A DNA stretch of 64,000 nt from Algiphilus aromaticivorans DG1253 (GTDB lineage: Bacteria > Pseudomonadota > Gammaproteobacteria > Nevskiales > Nevskiaceae): assembly GCF_000733765.1 (NCBI RefSeq), contig NZ_JPOG01000001.1:496001-560000 (forward strand), in the 5' to 3' direction. Shown here piece after piece: positions 35,010 through 46,707 of this stretch. The translations under genes and the position numbers were made by a program. Positions within the stretch are counted from its first letter, which is position 1. Every line of letters starts with the position of its first letter. The notes below the pieces were generated by a model. The model made no database searches, had not been told where the DNA came from, and was given only the letters and a program-made list of their open reading frames with translations.

Positions 35010-36527
35010 TCAGGTGCCGCAGAAGGTCTGCGTGACGCGCTCTTCCGGTTGCGGCGGCGTCGCGTAGGCCTCGGCGGCCTCGCGCTCTGTGAAGGGATCG
35101 GCCATGGTCTCGACCATGGCGTGGAAGGGAGCGAAGTCGTCCCGTTCGACGGCCGCGGTGATCACCGCCTCGACCTGATGGTTGCGCGGGATGTAGCGCG
35201 GATTAACCGCGCGCAGCCGCTGCGCGGTCTCGGCGGAGTCGGCGTCCTCGCGCGCCAGCCGGGTGCGCCATTGCGCCAGCCAGGGGGCCAGTGCCCCGGC
35301 TTCGGCGAAGACGCTGGTCAGTGCCGGGACCTCCATCGGTTCGCGCGCCTCCAGCGCGTCGGCCAGCGCGCGGAAGGCGAGCGTGAAGTCGGCTTCCTGC
35401 GCCTGCATGTGCCCCAGCAGTTGCTGAATGAGCTGGCGGTCGTCGTCCTCGTCGCGCTGCAGGCCGAGCTTGGTGCGCAGCACTGCCAGCCATTCCGACT
35501 CCATCCGGTTTGCCGCTTCCTGCAGGACTTCGGTGGCGCGCGCCACGGCCGCGTCCTTGTCCGCATCGATCAGCGGCAGCAGGCATTCGGCGAAGCGCGC
35601 CATGTTCCATTGGGCTATGCGCGGTTGCTGGGCGTAGGCGTAGCGGCCGGCCTGGTCGATCGAGCTGAAGACCGTGTCGGGGTGATAGCTGTCCATGAAG
35701 GCGCAGGGGCCGTAGTCGAGCGTCTCGCCGGCGATGGAGACGTTGTCGGTGTTCATGACGCCGTGGATGAAGCCCACGCTCATCCACTGCGCGACCAGCG
35801 CCATCTGGCGCGCGCTCACGGCTTCCAGCAGCGCGAGGTAGGGCGTGGCGTGCCCCTGCAGCTCCGGATAGTGGCGCGCGATGACGTAGTCGGCCAGCTG
35901 GCGCGTGCTGTCGACATCGCCGCGCGCGGCGAAGAACTGGAAAGTGCCAACGCGCACATGGCTGGCCGCCACGCGCGTGATGACGCCGCCCGGCAGGAAG
36001 GCCTCGCGCATGACCTGCTCACCGGTGGTAACCGCGGCCAGCGCGCGCGTCGTGGGCACGCCGAGGGCGTGCATGGCCTCCGAGACGATGTACTCGCGCA
36101 GTACGGGGCCGAGGGCGGCGAGGCCGTCGCCGCCGCGCGAGAAGTAGGTGCGGCCGGCGCCCTTCAACTGGATGTCGCGGCGCCGGCCGGCCGTGTCGAC
36201 GACCTCGCCCAGCAGCTGGGCGCGGCCGTCACCCAGCTGTGGCACGAAGTGCCCGAACTGGTGCCCCGCGTAGGCCATGGCCAGCGGCTCGGCGCCGGGC
36301 AGGGGGGCATTGCCGGCAAATATCGCGCCCCATTCGGCATCCGTGCGGCTGGCCGGATCGAAGCCCAGCTCGGCAGCGAGCGGCCGGTTCAGGCGCAGCA
36401 ATTGCGGCGCCTTCGCCGCGCGCGGCGGCTGCCGCGCGTAGAAGCTTTCCGGCAGCCGCGCGTAGCTGTTGTCGAAGCTCGGAAGGCCTTCGACCGCCGG
36501 GCTCTGCTCGCCGGCGGGCAGGTTCAT
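35010..36527 (-). CDS. selO: protein adenylyltransferase SelO (YdiU)
   Basis: A protein of 505 residues. Signatures of SelO/YdiU are YAGHQFGHFVPQLGDGRA, IQLKGAGRTYFSRGGDGLA, REYIVSEAMHALGVPTTRAL and VGFIHGVMNTDNVSIAGETL. SelO transfers AMP to protein hydroxyl groups and is linked to redox stress. The protein ends in FCGT with cysteine, not selenocysteine, at the C-terminal redox position. Its start overlaps the stop of the monothiol glutaredoxin gene (ATGA), which fits a shared redox role. Confidence 0.93.
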   Translation of the reverse strand: MNLPAGEQSPAVEGLPSFDNSYARLPESFYARQPPRAAKAPQLLRLNRPLAAELGFDPASRTDAEWGAIFAGNAPLPGAEPLAMAYAGHQFGHFVPQLGDGRAQLLGEVVDTAGRRRDIQLKGAGRTYFSRGGDGLAALGPVLREYIVSEAMHALGVPTTRALAAVTTGEQVMREAFLPGGVITRVAASHVRVGTFQFFAARGDVDSTRQLADYVIARHYPELQGHATPYLALLEAVSARQMALVAQWMSVGFIHGVMNTDNVSIAGETLDYGPCAFMDSYHPDTVFSSIDQAGRYAYAQQPRIAQWNMARFAECLLPLIDADKDAAVARATEVLQEAANRMESEWLAVLRTKLGLQRDEDDDRQLIQQLLGHMQAQEADFTLAFRALADALEAREPMEVPALTSVFAEAGALAPWLAQWRTRLAREDADSAETAQRLRAVNPRYIPRNHQVEAVITAAVERDDFAPFHAMVETMADPFTEREAAEAYATPPQPEERVTQTFCGT

Positions 36528-36850
36528 CCGTCCAGCAGCGTGCGCAGCTCGCCCGAGCCGTACATCTCGCGCACGATGTCGCAGCCGCCGACGAACTCGC
36601 CGCGGACATAGAGCTGCGGGATTGTCTGCCACTTCGCGTAGGCCTTGACGCCCTCCCGGACGGCGTCGTCCTCGAGCACATTGACGGCGGTGAAGGGCTG
36701 CTCCAGCAGCGACAGCGCCTTGACGACGGTGGCCGAGAAGCCGCACTGAGGTGCTTCCGGCGTGCCCTTCATGAAGAGCACGACGTCGTTGCTGCGGACC
36801 AGCTCGTCGATGCGGTCGTGGATGGAGGTGTCGGTGCTTGCTTCGGTCAT
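36524..36850 (-). CDS. grxD: monothiol glutaredoxin, Grx4 family
   Basis: A protein of 108 residues with VVLFMKGTPEAPQCGFSATV (CGFS active site), WQTIPQLYVRGEFVGGCDIV and a short C-terminal helix. CGFS glutaredoxins bind and hand over [2Fe-2S] clusters, usually with BolA proteins; a BolA-family gene (ibaG) lies 0.6 kb away on the other strand. It overlaps selO by four bases. Confidence 0.94.
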   Translation of the reverse strand: MTEASTDTSIHDRIDELVRSNDVVLFMKGTPEAPQCGFSATVVKALSLLEQPFTAVNVLEDDAVREGVKAYAKWQTIPQLYVRGEFVGGCDIVREMYGSGELRTLLDG

Positions 36851-36962
36851 GATGAACTCCGTTTGCGGGTGCGCCGTGGCGCACCGGTAGGGGTGGGACA
36901 GCGCCCATGGCCCTCAGTATCCCATTCGTGCCCGCGGTCCTGCCTTTTCCGTGCCCGGTTGA

Positions 36963-37340
36963 TCAAGTGATACCGAGCTCGGCGCACAGTGCCGCCAGCT
37001 CGCGGGCGTGGAAATCGGCCGCTGCGTCGCCCTCTTCGGGGCCGTCGTAGCGGCCGAGGCTGCGCGCATGGGCGAAGAAGCCGGGGCGGGGCAGCGCCGG
37101 GCCGTGGCCGCTGACGATCACCGCCGCGCGCAGCGCACGGCCGGCGGCTGCATCTTCGGTCATGCTCTCCTCCAGCGCCTGCGTCAGCTTCTGCATGCTG
37201 CGCGGCGGCGGGATATTGAGCGCCGTCAGTGCCTCGCGATAGCTCGCTGTGCCCGGAGGCTGGCGCGCGACCGCCTCCAGATACTGGCGTAGCGCGGTCT
37301 GGAAATCGGCGGCAGAGCCTGTCTGTGTGGGAGGGTTCAT
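36963..37340 (-). CDS. conserved hypothetical protein
   Basis: A protein of 125 residues starting MNPPTQTGSAADFQTALRQY. It is soluble, with no membrane segment or metal motif. Recognisable stretches such as PPRSMQKLTQALEESMTEDA and LPRPGFFAHARSLGRYDG recur in proteobacterial hypothetical proteins as far as I recall, but no function is known. There is no clear ribosome site. It is divergent from ibaG. Confidence 0.65.
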   Translation of the reverse strand: MNPPTQTGSAADFQTALRQYLEAVARQPPGTASYREALTALNIPPPRSMQKLTQALEESMTEDAAAGRALRAAVIVSGHGPALPRPGFFAHARSLGRYDGPEEGDAAADFHARELAALCAELGIT

Positions 37341-37353
37341 GCGCGCAGGGTAG

Positions 37354-39607
<2,254 letters not shown>

Positions 39608-39611
<4 letters not shown>

Positions 39612-40915
39612 GCGGTGATCTGATGCGTCGCCTCGACGCCGGCGCGGCCGGCTTCGACGGCGCACTGTCCGCGCTGCTCGACCGCCTGCCCGAGCGCGAC
39701 GAGGAGGTGCGCGCCATCGTCGCCGGCATCATCAGCGAAGTCCGCCGCGACGGCGACGCTGCCGTGGTCGCGCAGACGCGTCGTCTCGACCGCATGGAAT
39801 GCGCCGACGGCCGCGTGCCCGAAATTCCGCAGGCCGAGCTGCGCGCGGCGCTGGACCGGCTGGATCCGAAGCTTCGCGATGCTCTGATCACGGCCCGCGA
39901 TCGCATTTACGACCATGCCGAAGCGCAGGCGCTGCACGGCTTCGAGCAGGAGGACGATCACGGCAATCGTCTCGGCATGCGCGTCACCCCCATCGACCGC
40001 GCCGGCATCTACGTGCCGGGCGGGCGCGCGGCCTATCCCAGCTCGGTGCTGATGAATGCTGTGCCGGCGCGCGCCGCCGGCGTTGCAGAGATCGTCATGT
40101 GCGTGCCGACACCGGACGGCTTGCGTAACGACACCGTGCTGGCGGCTGCGGCGCTGGCCGGTGTCGACCGCGTCTTCGCCATCGGCGGCGCCCAGGCCGT
40201 GGCGGCGATGGCCTACGGCACCGAGACCGTGCCGGCGGTGGACAAGATCGTCGGCCCGGGCAATGCCTATGTCGCCGAGGCCAAGCGCCAGGTCTTCGGC
40301 CGTGTCGGCATCGACTCGGTGGCCGGGCCCAGCGAGGTCTGCATCATTGCGGACGGCAGCGCGCCGGTGGAATGGATGATCCAGGACATCTTCGCCCAGG
40401 CCGAGCACGACGAAGAGGCGCAGTCCATCCTGATCTGCCCGGATGCGGCCTATCTGGACGCCATCACCGCGGCGCTGCCGGCGGCGCTCGAAGCCACCGG
40501 CCGGCCCGACATCGTGCGCACAGCGCTGGCCGATCGCGGCGCGCTGATCCAGGTGGCCGATCTCAATCGGGCCGTGGCCGTGGCCAATGTCATCGCGCCG
40601 GAGCATCTGGAACTGGCCGTGCGCGAGCCCGAGGCGCTGATGGCGGATATTCGCCACGCTGGCGCCATCTTCGTCGGCGCGCATACGCCCGAGGCACTGG
40701 GCGACTATTGCGCCGGGCCGAATCACGTGCTGCCGACTTCGCGCGCGGCGCGCTACGCCAGCCCGCTGGGCACCTATGAGTTCCAGAAGCGTTCCAGCAT
40801 TGTTGCCTGCAGTCCGCGCGGAGCCGCCAAGCTGGCGCCGGTGGCCGCGGCTATCGCCGACGCCGAGGGGCTGGCTGCGCATGCGACTAGTGCGCGGTTG
40901 CGGATGGGGAAGTGA
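39608..40915 (+). CDS. hisD: histidinol dehydrogenase
   Basis: A protein of 435 residues with [60 protein letters not shown], the zinc/histidinol site [13 protein letters not shown] and [12 protein letters not shown], and [20 protein letters not shown]. It makes histidine from histidinol in two NAD-dependent steps. In relatives hisC usually follows; here repeat element C follows instead. Confidence 0.95.
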
Positions 40916-41882
40916 CGCTGGTTCGCGGGAAGGGTGTGGGTTCGGCACCAAGTTTCTTTTAGACCTTCGTGCTCGCTGGTTCTTGGCATGACGGAATCCT
41001 GTTGGGAACCGATCTGCTCGCGGATTCCGCGCCGCATAGCAATAGCGCTGCCGTAGGTTGCCACGCGACCGGCGCGGGTCACTTTTTGTCTTGGCAAAAA
41101 GTAACCAAAAACCGTGTGCCCGCCGGGTGGCCTGCCGCGGCTTCGCGGCGACAGGTTCCCGGCTCGAATGCCGTGCTCGGGGGCGAGCAGCGACCGAAGT
41201 GCCAGTGGCACTTCGCAGCGCTGGGAGCGCCCGGACATGGATGTCCGGGCCGGGGCAGCATTCGAGCGAAAAGGTAGCGCCAGGGATGGCAGGCGATCAC
41301 AGCCCATGCCTCGCGCAAAGATCGCCGCGGTCACTAGGCTCGGTCGTCCGGACCTCGCCAAGTGACCCTGGCTGGGCCTTCCATGGCCCAGCCGTGATGC
41401 GCGCTGCGACTTGCCACTGGCAAGTCGGTCGCGCATCACCCCTCAAAGGGCACGTTCTGGACGGCTCGCCGCTTTGCGGCATCGCGGCATGCGAGTCGCG
41501 CCCCTTTGCAGCGACGTCGCGAAGCGACGAGCCGTTCCGGATTCCCCCTACACCAGCGCCGAAGCGACGGGCGCGCGCAGGGGATGGTGCGCCATGGACG
41601 GCGCGCCAAGGCTCGTCACGACAGGGATGTCGTGTCGAGCCGATGCCGAGCACGCCCGTCGCTTCGGGGACCGGCCCGTCAGGGCCGGCGCTGGTGTCTG
41701 GGCGCGGTCTTTTGCTTGCTTTTCTATCGCGTAATAGAAAAGTAAGCCGCGCCGGTAGCGCGGGTACAACCGATAGCGCCGAGGTTTCAGAGCGCGGAAT
41801 CCGCGAGCGTCAACGGTGCCAACGAGGGCTCTCATCAGCGGCAAGATTTGCAAGATCGGTGCATCAAAGGTCGCTCAGATGC
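40916..41882. other. gene-free region filled by repeat element C
   Basis: No gene is supported. A 416-codon open frame (41058-42308) reads through palindromes and into the antisense of the next gene. The region holds repeat copy C (41017-41808), about 100 bases of unassigned sequence before it and about 75 after it. Confidence 0.7.
41017..41808 (+). repeat. intergenic inverted-repeat element, copy C (complete)
   Basis: This 792-base copy has both ends: 41017-41085 and the inverted 41740-41808 align imperfectly over about 70 bases. Each is followed inward by a hairpin (41079-41106; 41714-41747) with different arm sequences. Inside are a module at 41110-41190 shared with copy A, hairpins with CATCC-type apices at 41229-41250, 41370-41393, 41589-41604 and 41611-41640, hairpins with CCACTGG-type apices at 41195-41215 and 41407-41427, and a 33-base imperfect palindrome at 41332-41364 shared twice with region D. 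No open frame looks coding. Confidence 0.75.
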
Positions 41883-42653
41883 CTAAGCCGGATCCCGCAC
41901 TGCGTCCACCAGCGCCGCAATCCGCCGATACCCCTCCACCAACCGCGGCCCCGGCCGCCCCAGATGCGCCTCGGTGATGGGATGCACCCGTCGCTCGCGC
42001 ACGGCCGGCACCTCCCCCCAACCCTCGCGCTCGAGCACGTGGCGGGCGCGGTAGTTGGCCTCGGCGACGCCGCACCAGCTCATGACGACGATCTCTGGTG
42101 CCATGGTCCGGGCTTCTTCCGGCTCCACGGTGCAGCTCTTGTCGGTGCGCTCGGCCCAGGGATTGCGGCCGCCGGCACGGGCAACGAGATCCGTGATCCA
42201 GCTGGCGCCGGCGGCGACGATCACCGGCTTCGGCCACCATTCCACGGCGATGCGCGGTCCGGCAGGGTCGGCGCGCTCGGGCATGGCGGTCTGCATGTCC
42301 GCCACTAGCTGCTCGCCGCGTTCCGGCACTTCCAGCAGTTCAGCGATGGCGCGGATATCGGCGAAGACGTCGTCCAGGCTGACCGGGTCGGCGACGTAGA
42401 CGGGCAGGCCGGCGGCGCGCAGGCTCTCGACGACCTTTTCGTGGCCGGGTACGGTCAGCGAGCTGAGCACGACGTCAGGCTCCAGATTGCGCACAGCCTG
42501 CGTGTCGAAATCGAGATCGCGGCCTAGCTTGGCCAGTGGGGCGACGGTCTCGGGCGGATGGTCGGAGTCGGCGTCGACACCGACCAGCGCGTGGCCCATG
42601 TCCAGTGCGCAGACGATCTCGGTGTTGGAGGCGGTGTGGGAAACGATACGCAT
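41883..42653 (-). CDS. BtuF-like helical-backbone metal receptor protein
   Basis: A protein of 256 residues. It begins MRIVSHTASNTEIVCALDMG and continues LVGVDADSDHPPETV, LEPDVVLSSLTVPGHEKVVE, ASWITDLVARAGGRNPWAE and APEIVVMSWCGVAE, the two-lobed fold of cobalamin/siderophore-binding proteins. There is no signal peptide, which is common in the group of stand-alone cytoplasmic-looking BtuF homologues. No cobalamin riboswitch is visible upstream and no ABC transporter is adjacent. The ligand is inferred, not shown. Confidence 0.78.
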   Translation of the reverse strand: MRIVSHTASNTEIVCALDMGHALVGVDADSDHPPETVAPLAKLGRDLDFDTQAVRNLEPDVVLSSLTVPGHEKVVESLRAAGLPVYVADPVSLDDVFADIRAIAELLEVPERGEQLVADMQTAMPERADPAGPRIAVEWWPKPVIVAAGASWITDLVARAGGRNPWAERTDKSCTVEPEEARTMAPEIVVMSWCGVAEANYRARHVLEREGWGEVPAVRERRVHPITEAHLGRPGPRLVEGYRRIAALVDAVRDPA

Positions 42654-42723
42654 GGTTGCATGCTGCCAGCCCCCGCGGGGTGCGGCCAGCCGTCGCCGCA
42701 CGGCCTTGATGATGCAACCCGGC

Positions 42724-42729
42724 TATAAT
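42724..42729 (+). promoter_or_regulatory. -10 element, probable petABC promoter
   Basis: A perfect TATAAT lies in a GC-rich region 138 bases upstream of petA. A TTGATG at 42706 is too close to be a standard -35 box, so the upstream element is unclear. Confidence 0.5.
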
Positions 42730-42866
42730 TCGCCGCTGTCGTGCCCGAAGTATGCCGACCCCCCGCGGAGCGCCCCGGGGTTCGCATCAGCGGCGCGATC
42801 GAAAGGGCGTGCAGTGGCCGTGTCCGCGGTCCCGCGCCGTCAGCGATGACAACAGGATCGAGGCGA

Positions 42867-43460
42867 ATGAGTAACGAAGGTGTGAACACCAATAGGCGTC
42901 GCTTCCTGACGCTTGCCACTTCGGTGGTCGGCGCGGGCGGTGCGGCGGCGGCAGCAGTCCCCTTCCTGGCATCAATGGCGCCCAGCGAGCGCGCCAAGGC
43001 GCTAGGGGCTCCGGTATCCCTCAACATCGAGAATCTCGAGCCCGGGCAGATGGTCACCACGGCCTGGCGCGGCAAACCGGTGTGGGTGGTCAACCGCACT
43101 CCGGAGATGCTCGACACGCTCGACAAGGTCACAGACCGTCTGCGCGATCCGGAGTCGGAGCAGCCGCAGCAGCCGCCCTATGCGCAGAATCAACAGCGCT
43201 CGATCAAACCCGGGATTCTTGTCATGGTGGGTATTTGCACGCACCTAGGCTGCTCTCCCAAGTTTCGGCCCGAGAAGGCACCGGCGGATCTGGGTGAGAA
43301 TTGGCTGGGCGGTTTCTTCTGCCCCTGCCACGGCTCGAAATTCGATCTGGCCGGTCGCGTTTACGGAGGCGTGCCGGCGGTATTGAATATGGTGATACCG
43401 CCGCATCACTACGTCTCCGAAACAGAGATCCTGATCGGCGAGGACAAGGAAACCGCGTAA
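42867..43460 (+). CDS. petA: ubiquinol-cytochrome c reductase, Rieske iron-sulfur subunit
   Basis: A protein of 197 residues starting MSNEGVNTN; the frame is open upstream but lacks conserved sequence. A twin-arginine-type signal (NRRRFLTLATSVVGAGG) serves as the membrane anchor. The cluster-binding motifs are CTHLGC and CPCHGS. It carries electrons from ubiquinol to cytochrome c1 in the bc1 complex. It is the first gene of petA-petB-petC with one-base overlap to petB. Confidence 0.95.
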   Translation: MSNEGVNTNRRRFLTLATSVVGAGGAAAAAVPFLASMAPSERAKALGAPVSLNIENLEPGQMVTTAWRGKPVWVVNRTPEMLDTLDKVTDRLRDPESEQPQQPPYAQNQQRSIKPGILVMVGICTHLGCSPKFRPEKAPADLGENWLGGFFCPCHGSKFDLAGRVYGGVPAVLNMVIPPHHYVSETEILIGEDKETA

Positions 43461-44698
43461 TGGCCATCACCCCGAACCCGCATAACACCACCGGCTTCCT
43501 CGGCTGGATCGACGACCGCTTCCCGCTGACCAAGATGTGGAAGGACCACGTCGGTGAGTATTACGCGCCGAAGAACTTCAACTTCTGGTACTACTTCGGC
43601 TCGCTGGCGATGTTGGTGCTGGTCAATCAGCTGTTGACCGGCATTTTCCTGACCATGCACTACAAGCCGAGTGCGGCGGAAGCCTTCGCCAGCGTCGAGT
43701 ACATCATGCGCGATGTGCCTTGGGGCAACATCATCCGCTACCTGCATTCGACCGGCGCGTCGGCCTTCTTCATCGTCGTCTATCTACACATGTTTCGCGC
43801 GCTGCTCTACGGCTCCCACCGCAAGCCGCGCGAGCTGTTGTGGATCTTCGGCTGCTTGATCTACCTGGCGTTGATGGCCGAGGCCTTCGCCGGCTATGTG
43901 CTGCCTTGGGGGCAGATGAGCTTTTGGGGCGCGCAGGTGATCATCTCCCTGTTCGGTGCCATCCCGGTGATCGGGCCCGATCTCGTGGTCTGGATTCAGG
44001 GCGACTACATCCCCTCGGATGCCACGCTCAACCGCATGTTCTCGCTGCACGTCGTCGCGCTGCCCTTCGTGCTGGTGGGCCTGGTGGTCGCGCACATCAT
44101 GGCGCTGCACGAAGTGGGCTCGAACAATCCCGACGGCATCGAGATCAAGAAAAACAAGGACGCCTCCGGCAAGCCCGTGGACGGCATCCCCTTCCACCCC
44201 TATTACACGGTCAAGGACATTGCCGGTACGGCCTTCTTCCTGATCATCTTCTTGGGCGTGGTGTTCTTCGCGCCGGAGGGCGGCGGCAACTTCCTCGAGG
44301 CACCCAACTTCGAGCCGGCGGATCCGCTGCAGACGCCCGCGCACATCGTGCCCGTGTGGTACTTCGGCGCCTTCTACGCCATGCTGCGAGCGGTGCCCGA
44401 CAAGCTGGCCGGGGTCACCGTCATGTTCTCGGCGGTGTTGATCATGTTTGTGCTGCCGTGGCTGGATCGCTCGCCGGTGAAATCGATCCGCTACAAGGGG
44501 TTGCTGTCGAAGGTGATTCTCATGCTCTTCGCCGTGAGCTTCCTCGTGCTGACCTACCTCGGCACGCGAGCTTCCACCGACCTGGGCACCATCATCGCGC
44601 GTATCTGCACGGTGTACTACTTCGCCTTCTTCCTGCTCATGCCCTGGTATTCGAAGCTGGATCGCACCAAGCCGGTCCCGGACCGCGTCACCGAATGA
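43460..44698 (+). CDS. petB: cytochrome b of the bc1 complex
   Basis: A protein of 412 residues with eight membrane helices. Heme-ligand region RYLHSTGASAFFIVVYLHMF and the second pair in FSLHVVALPFVLVGLVVAHI are present, as are the quinol-site features GQMSFWGAQVI and the PEWY-type motif as PVWYFGAFYAML. The change from PEWY to PVWY is seen in several gammaproteobacteria, to my recollection, and can alter the Qo-site glutamate. Full-length type with no split. Confidence 0.95.
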   Translation: MAITPNPHNTTGFLGWIDDRFPLTKMWKDHVGEYYAPKNFNFWYYFGSLAMLVLVNQLLTGIFLTMHYKPSAAEAFASVEYIMRDVPWGNIIRYLHSTGASAFFIVVYLHMFRALLYGSHRKPRELLWIFGCLIYLALMAEAFAGYVLPWGQMSFWGAQVIISLFGAIPVIGPDLVVWIQGDYIPSDATLNRMFSLHVVALPFVLVGLVVAHIMALHEVGSNNPDGIEIKKNKDASGKPVDGIPFHPYYTVKDIAGTAFFLIIFLGVVFFAPEGGGNFLEAPNFEPADPLQTPAHIVPVWYFGAFYAMLRAVPDKLAGVTVMFSAVLIMFVLPWLDRSPVKSIRYKGLLSKVILMLFAVSFLVLTYLGTRASTDLGTIIARICTVYYFAFFLLMPWYSKLDRTKPVPDRVTE

Positions 44699-45459
44699 GC
44701 CGAGCCGTCATGATGAAACGCCTTATTTGTCTTCTCTCCCTACCGGTGGCGCTCGCCAGCGCCCCCGCCTTCGCCGCCGGCGGCGGCGCCGTGCTGAGCT
44801 ATTCGCCGGACATTAGCAACGAGGCCTCGCTGCAGCGCGGCGCGCGCAACTTCATGAACTACTGCTCGGGATGTCACGGGCTGAAGTTCCTGCGCTACAA
44901 CCGCATGGCCGAGGATCTCGGGATTCCCGAGGAGGTGGTGGAGGAACAGCTCATGTTCACCACCGATGACATCAACGAGCACATCGAGGTGGCGATGCCG
45001 GAGGCCTCGGCCGACTGGTTCGGCAAACAGCCGCCCGATCTGAGCCTGACGGCGCGCTCGCGCGGGCCGGACTGGATCTACAGCTTCCTCAATACTTTTT
45101 ACGTCGATCCCGGTAGCCCGACCACCGGATACAACAATCTGCAGCTGCCGAACCCCGCTATGCCGCACGTGCTGGCCGAGCTGCAGGGGGTGGTTGTGCA
45201 TCACGAGAACGCCGAGGGTGGAGATGGCCACGGCGGCGGGCATGGTGGTAACCATGGCCTGGAGGTCGTCGAGGCCGGGGCGTTGTCGCCCGAAGAGTAC
45301 AAGGCCTTCACCGCCGATCTGACGAACTTCCTCGCCTACGCCGCCGAGCCCGGCAAGGCAGATCGCATATCGCTGGGCTGGAAGGTGATGTTCTATCTGC
45401 TGATATTCTTCGGCGTGGCCTACCTTCTGAAGCGGGAATACTGGAAGGACGTCCACTAA
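44695..45459 (+). CDS. petC: cytochrome c1 of the bc1 complex
   Basis: A protein of 254 residues whose ATG overlaps the petB stop. Signal peptide ASAPAFAAGG, heme-binding NYCSGCHGLKFLRYNRMAED, methionine ligand region around NPAMPHVLAELQGV, a glycine/histidine-rich insert (DGHGGGHGGNHG) and a C-terminal anchor VMFYLLIFFGVAYLLKREYW. It transfers electrons to soluble cytochrome c. The His-rich loop is unusual and could bind metal. Confidence 0.94.
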   Translation: MSRAVMMKRLICLLSLPVALASAPAFAAGGGAVLSYSPDISNEASLQRGARNFMNYCSGCHGLKFLRYNRMAEDLGIPEEVVEEQLMFTTDDINEHIEVAMPEASADWFGKQPPDLSLTARSRGPDWIYSFLNTFYVDPGSPTTGYNNLQLPNPAMPHVLAELQGVVVHHENAEGGDGHGGGHGGNHGLEVVEAGALSPEEYKAFTADLTNFLAYAAEPGKADRISLGWKVMFYLLIFFGVAYLLKREYWKDVH

Positions 45460-45460
45460 T

Positions 45461-46126
45461 ATGGCGGTACGCAACCCCGCAGGTGTCACCGGCGCAACGC
45501 CGGCCAGCGCGCTGGCCGCTCGGCGTGCCGGGCTGTTGCTCTTTTCCGCCGAGGACCATCTGGGCAGCCACTGGGCGCGCCTGATCCTCTGCGAGAAGGA
45601 TGTCGACGGCGTGGCCATCGAGTGGATCAAGCCGGACACGGTCAACGAGGATTGGGCGACGCTGTCGCCACGCGGCGAACTGCCGACGCTGGCCGACCGC
45701 GAGGTCGTGCTTTATCCGGCGCGGCTGGTGGTGGAGTATCTCGACGAGCGTTATCCGCACCCGCCGCTGCTGCCGGTGGAGCCCGCCGGACGAGCGCGCG
45801 CGCGCATGATCCAGCATCACATCTCCTCGCACCTTTACGGTTTGGCCGAAGCCGGCCTGGCCACCGGCGCCGCTGCGCAGAAGGCGCGCAAGGCGCTGCA
45901 GGAGGAGTTGCTCGGTCTGGCACGCATGTTCCCGGCGCGCGGCTTCTTCATGGGCAACGATATGACCGTGGTCGACACGGCTTGGGCACCGCTGATGTGG
46001 CGGCTGCCCTCGCTCGGCATTCCGCTGGATTCGGTGGACGGCATGCGCACCTATGCTGACCGGCTCTTCGCCCGCGGCGCTTTCCAGCGCAGCCTCTCGG
46101 CCGTCGAACGCAACCTCGCCGGCTGA
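45461..46126 (+). CDS. sspA: stringent starvation protein A
   Basis: A protein of 221 residues with a glutathione S-transferase fold: LLLFSAEDHLGSHWARLILC (N-terminal thioredoxin-like part), PTLADREVVLYPARLVVEYL DERYPHPPL, and a helical C-terminal half. SspA binds RNA polymerase and alters promoter use in starvation; it does not act as a normal transferase. An N-terminal extension of about 20 residues precedes the family core. It directly follows petC, the usual order. Confidence 0.88.
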   Translation: MAVRNPAGVTGATPASALAARRAGLLLFSAEDHLGSHWARLILCEKDVDGVAIEWIKPDTVNEDWATLSPRGELPTLADREVVLYPARLVVEYLDERYPHPPLLPVEPAGRARARMIQHHISSHLYGLAEAGLATGAAAQKARKALQEELLGLARMFPARGFFMGNDMTVVDTAWAPLMWRLPSLGIPLDSVDGMRTYADRLFARGAFQRSLSAVERNLAG

Positions 46127-46133
46127 TTCCGTC

Positions 46134-46526
46134 GTGTCCCGTTCCCGCCGCCCGTATCTCGTGCGTGCCATCTATGACTGGGCCTGCGACGACGGCCAGA
46201 CGCCGCATCTGCTGGTCGCCGCAGACTTCCCGGGTTGCGAGATTCCCGTCGAACACGTCGAGGAAGGGCGCATTACGCTGAACGTCGGCCCGCGCGCGGT
46301 CTCCGCGCTGGATATGGACGGCGAAGCCATCACCTTCTCCGCGCGCTTCGGCGGCCGTCCCTTCGGCTGCCGCGTGCCCTGGGGCGCGGTGCTCGCCATC
46401 TTCGGTCGCGAGAGCGGCGAGGGCATCGTCTTCGGCGAGGTCGAGGAAAGCGATGTTCCCGACGATCCGCCGCCCGAGCCCGAGCCCGAGCCACCCAAGA
46501 AATCGCACCTGCGCGTCGTGAAGTAG
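46134..46526 (+). CDS. sspB: ClpXP adaptor SspB
   Basis: A protein of 130 residues from a GTG seven bases after sspA; the ribosome site is weak. RPYLVRAIYDWACDDGQTPH, LLVAADFPGCEIPVEHVE, ITLNVGPRAVSALDM and FSARFGGRPFGCRVPW GAVLAIFGRE are SspB. A proline/glutamate linker leads to the short C-terminal ClpX-docking tail HLRVVK. It delivers ssrA-tagged proteins to ClpXP. Confidence 0.93.
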   Translation: MSRSRRPYLVRAIYDWACDDGQTPHLLVAADFPGCEIPVEHVEEGRITLNVGPRAVSALDMDGEAITFSARFGGRPFGCRVPWGAVLAIFGRESGEGIVFGEVEESDVPDDPPPEPEPEPPKKSHLRVVK

Positions 46527-46707
46527 GTCCCGGAAGGGGCCACAGGTTTCACAGATGACCACTGATTGGTCAGGGTGAAGGTGACCCCGGTTCGCACCGG
46601 GCGTTCGAGGTATGTGTCGGCGCCGGGGCCTGGAATCGAGCCATCTGCGCAAGGCTGATTTCGCTTCGCTGGTCCAAGCGGTGTCGGATCACGCTCGAAT
46701 GCCCTGA

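Noticed and set aside
36239-36970. 243-codon open frame on the plus strand
   Set aside because: Antisense to selO and grxD; no conserved sequence.
41058-42308. 416-codon open frame starting in repeat C
   Set aside because: It reads through palindromes and then antisense to the BtuF-like gene. Similar frames arise in copy A, as expected for a repeated non-coding element.
42480-42760. Cobalamin riboswitch upstream of the BtuF-like gene
   Set aside because: I see no B12-box-like sequence before the gene on its strand.
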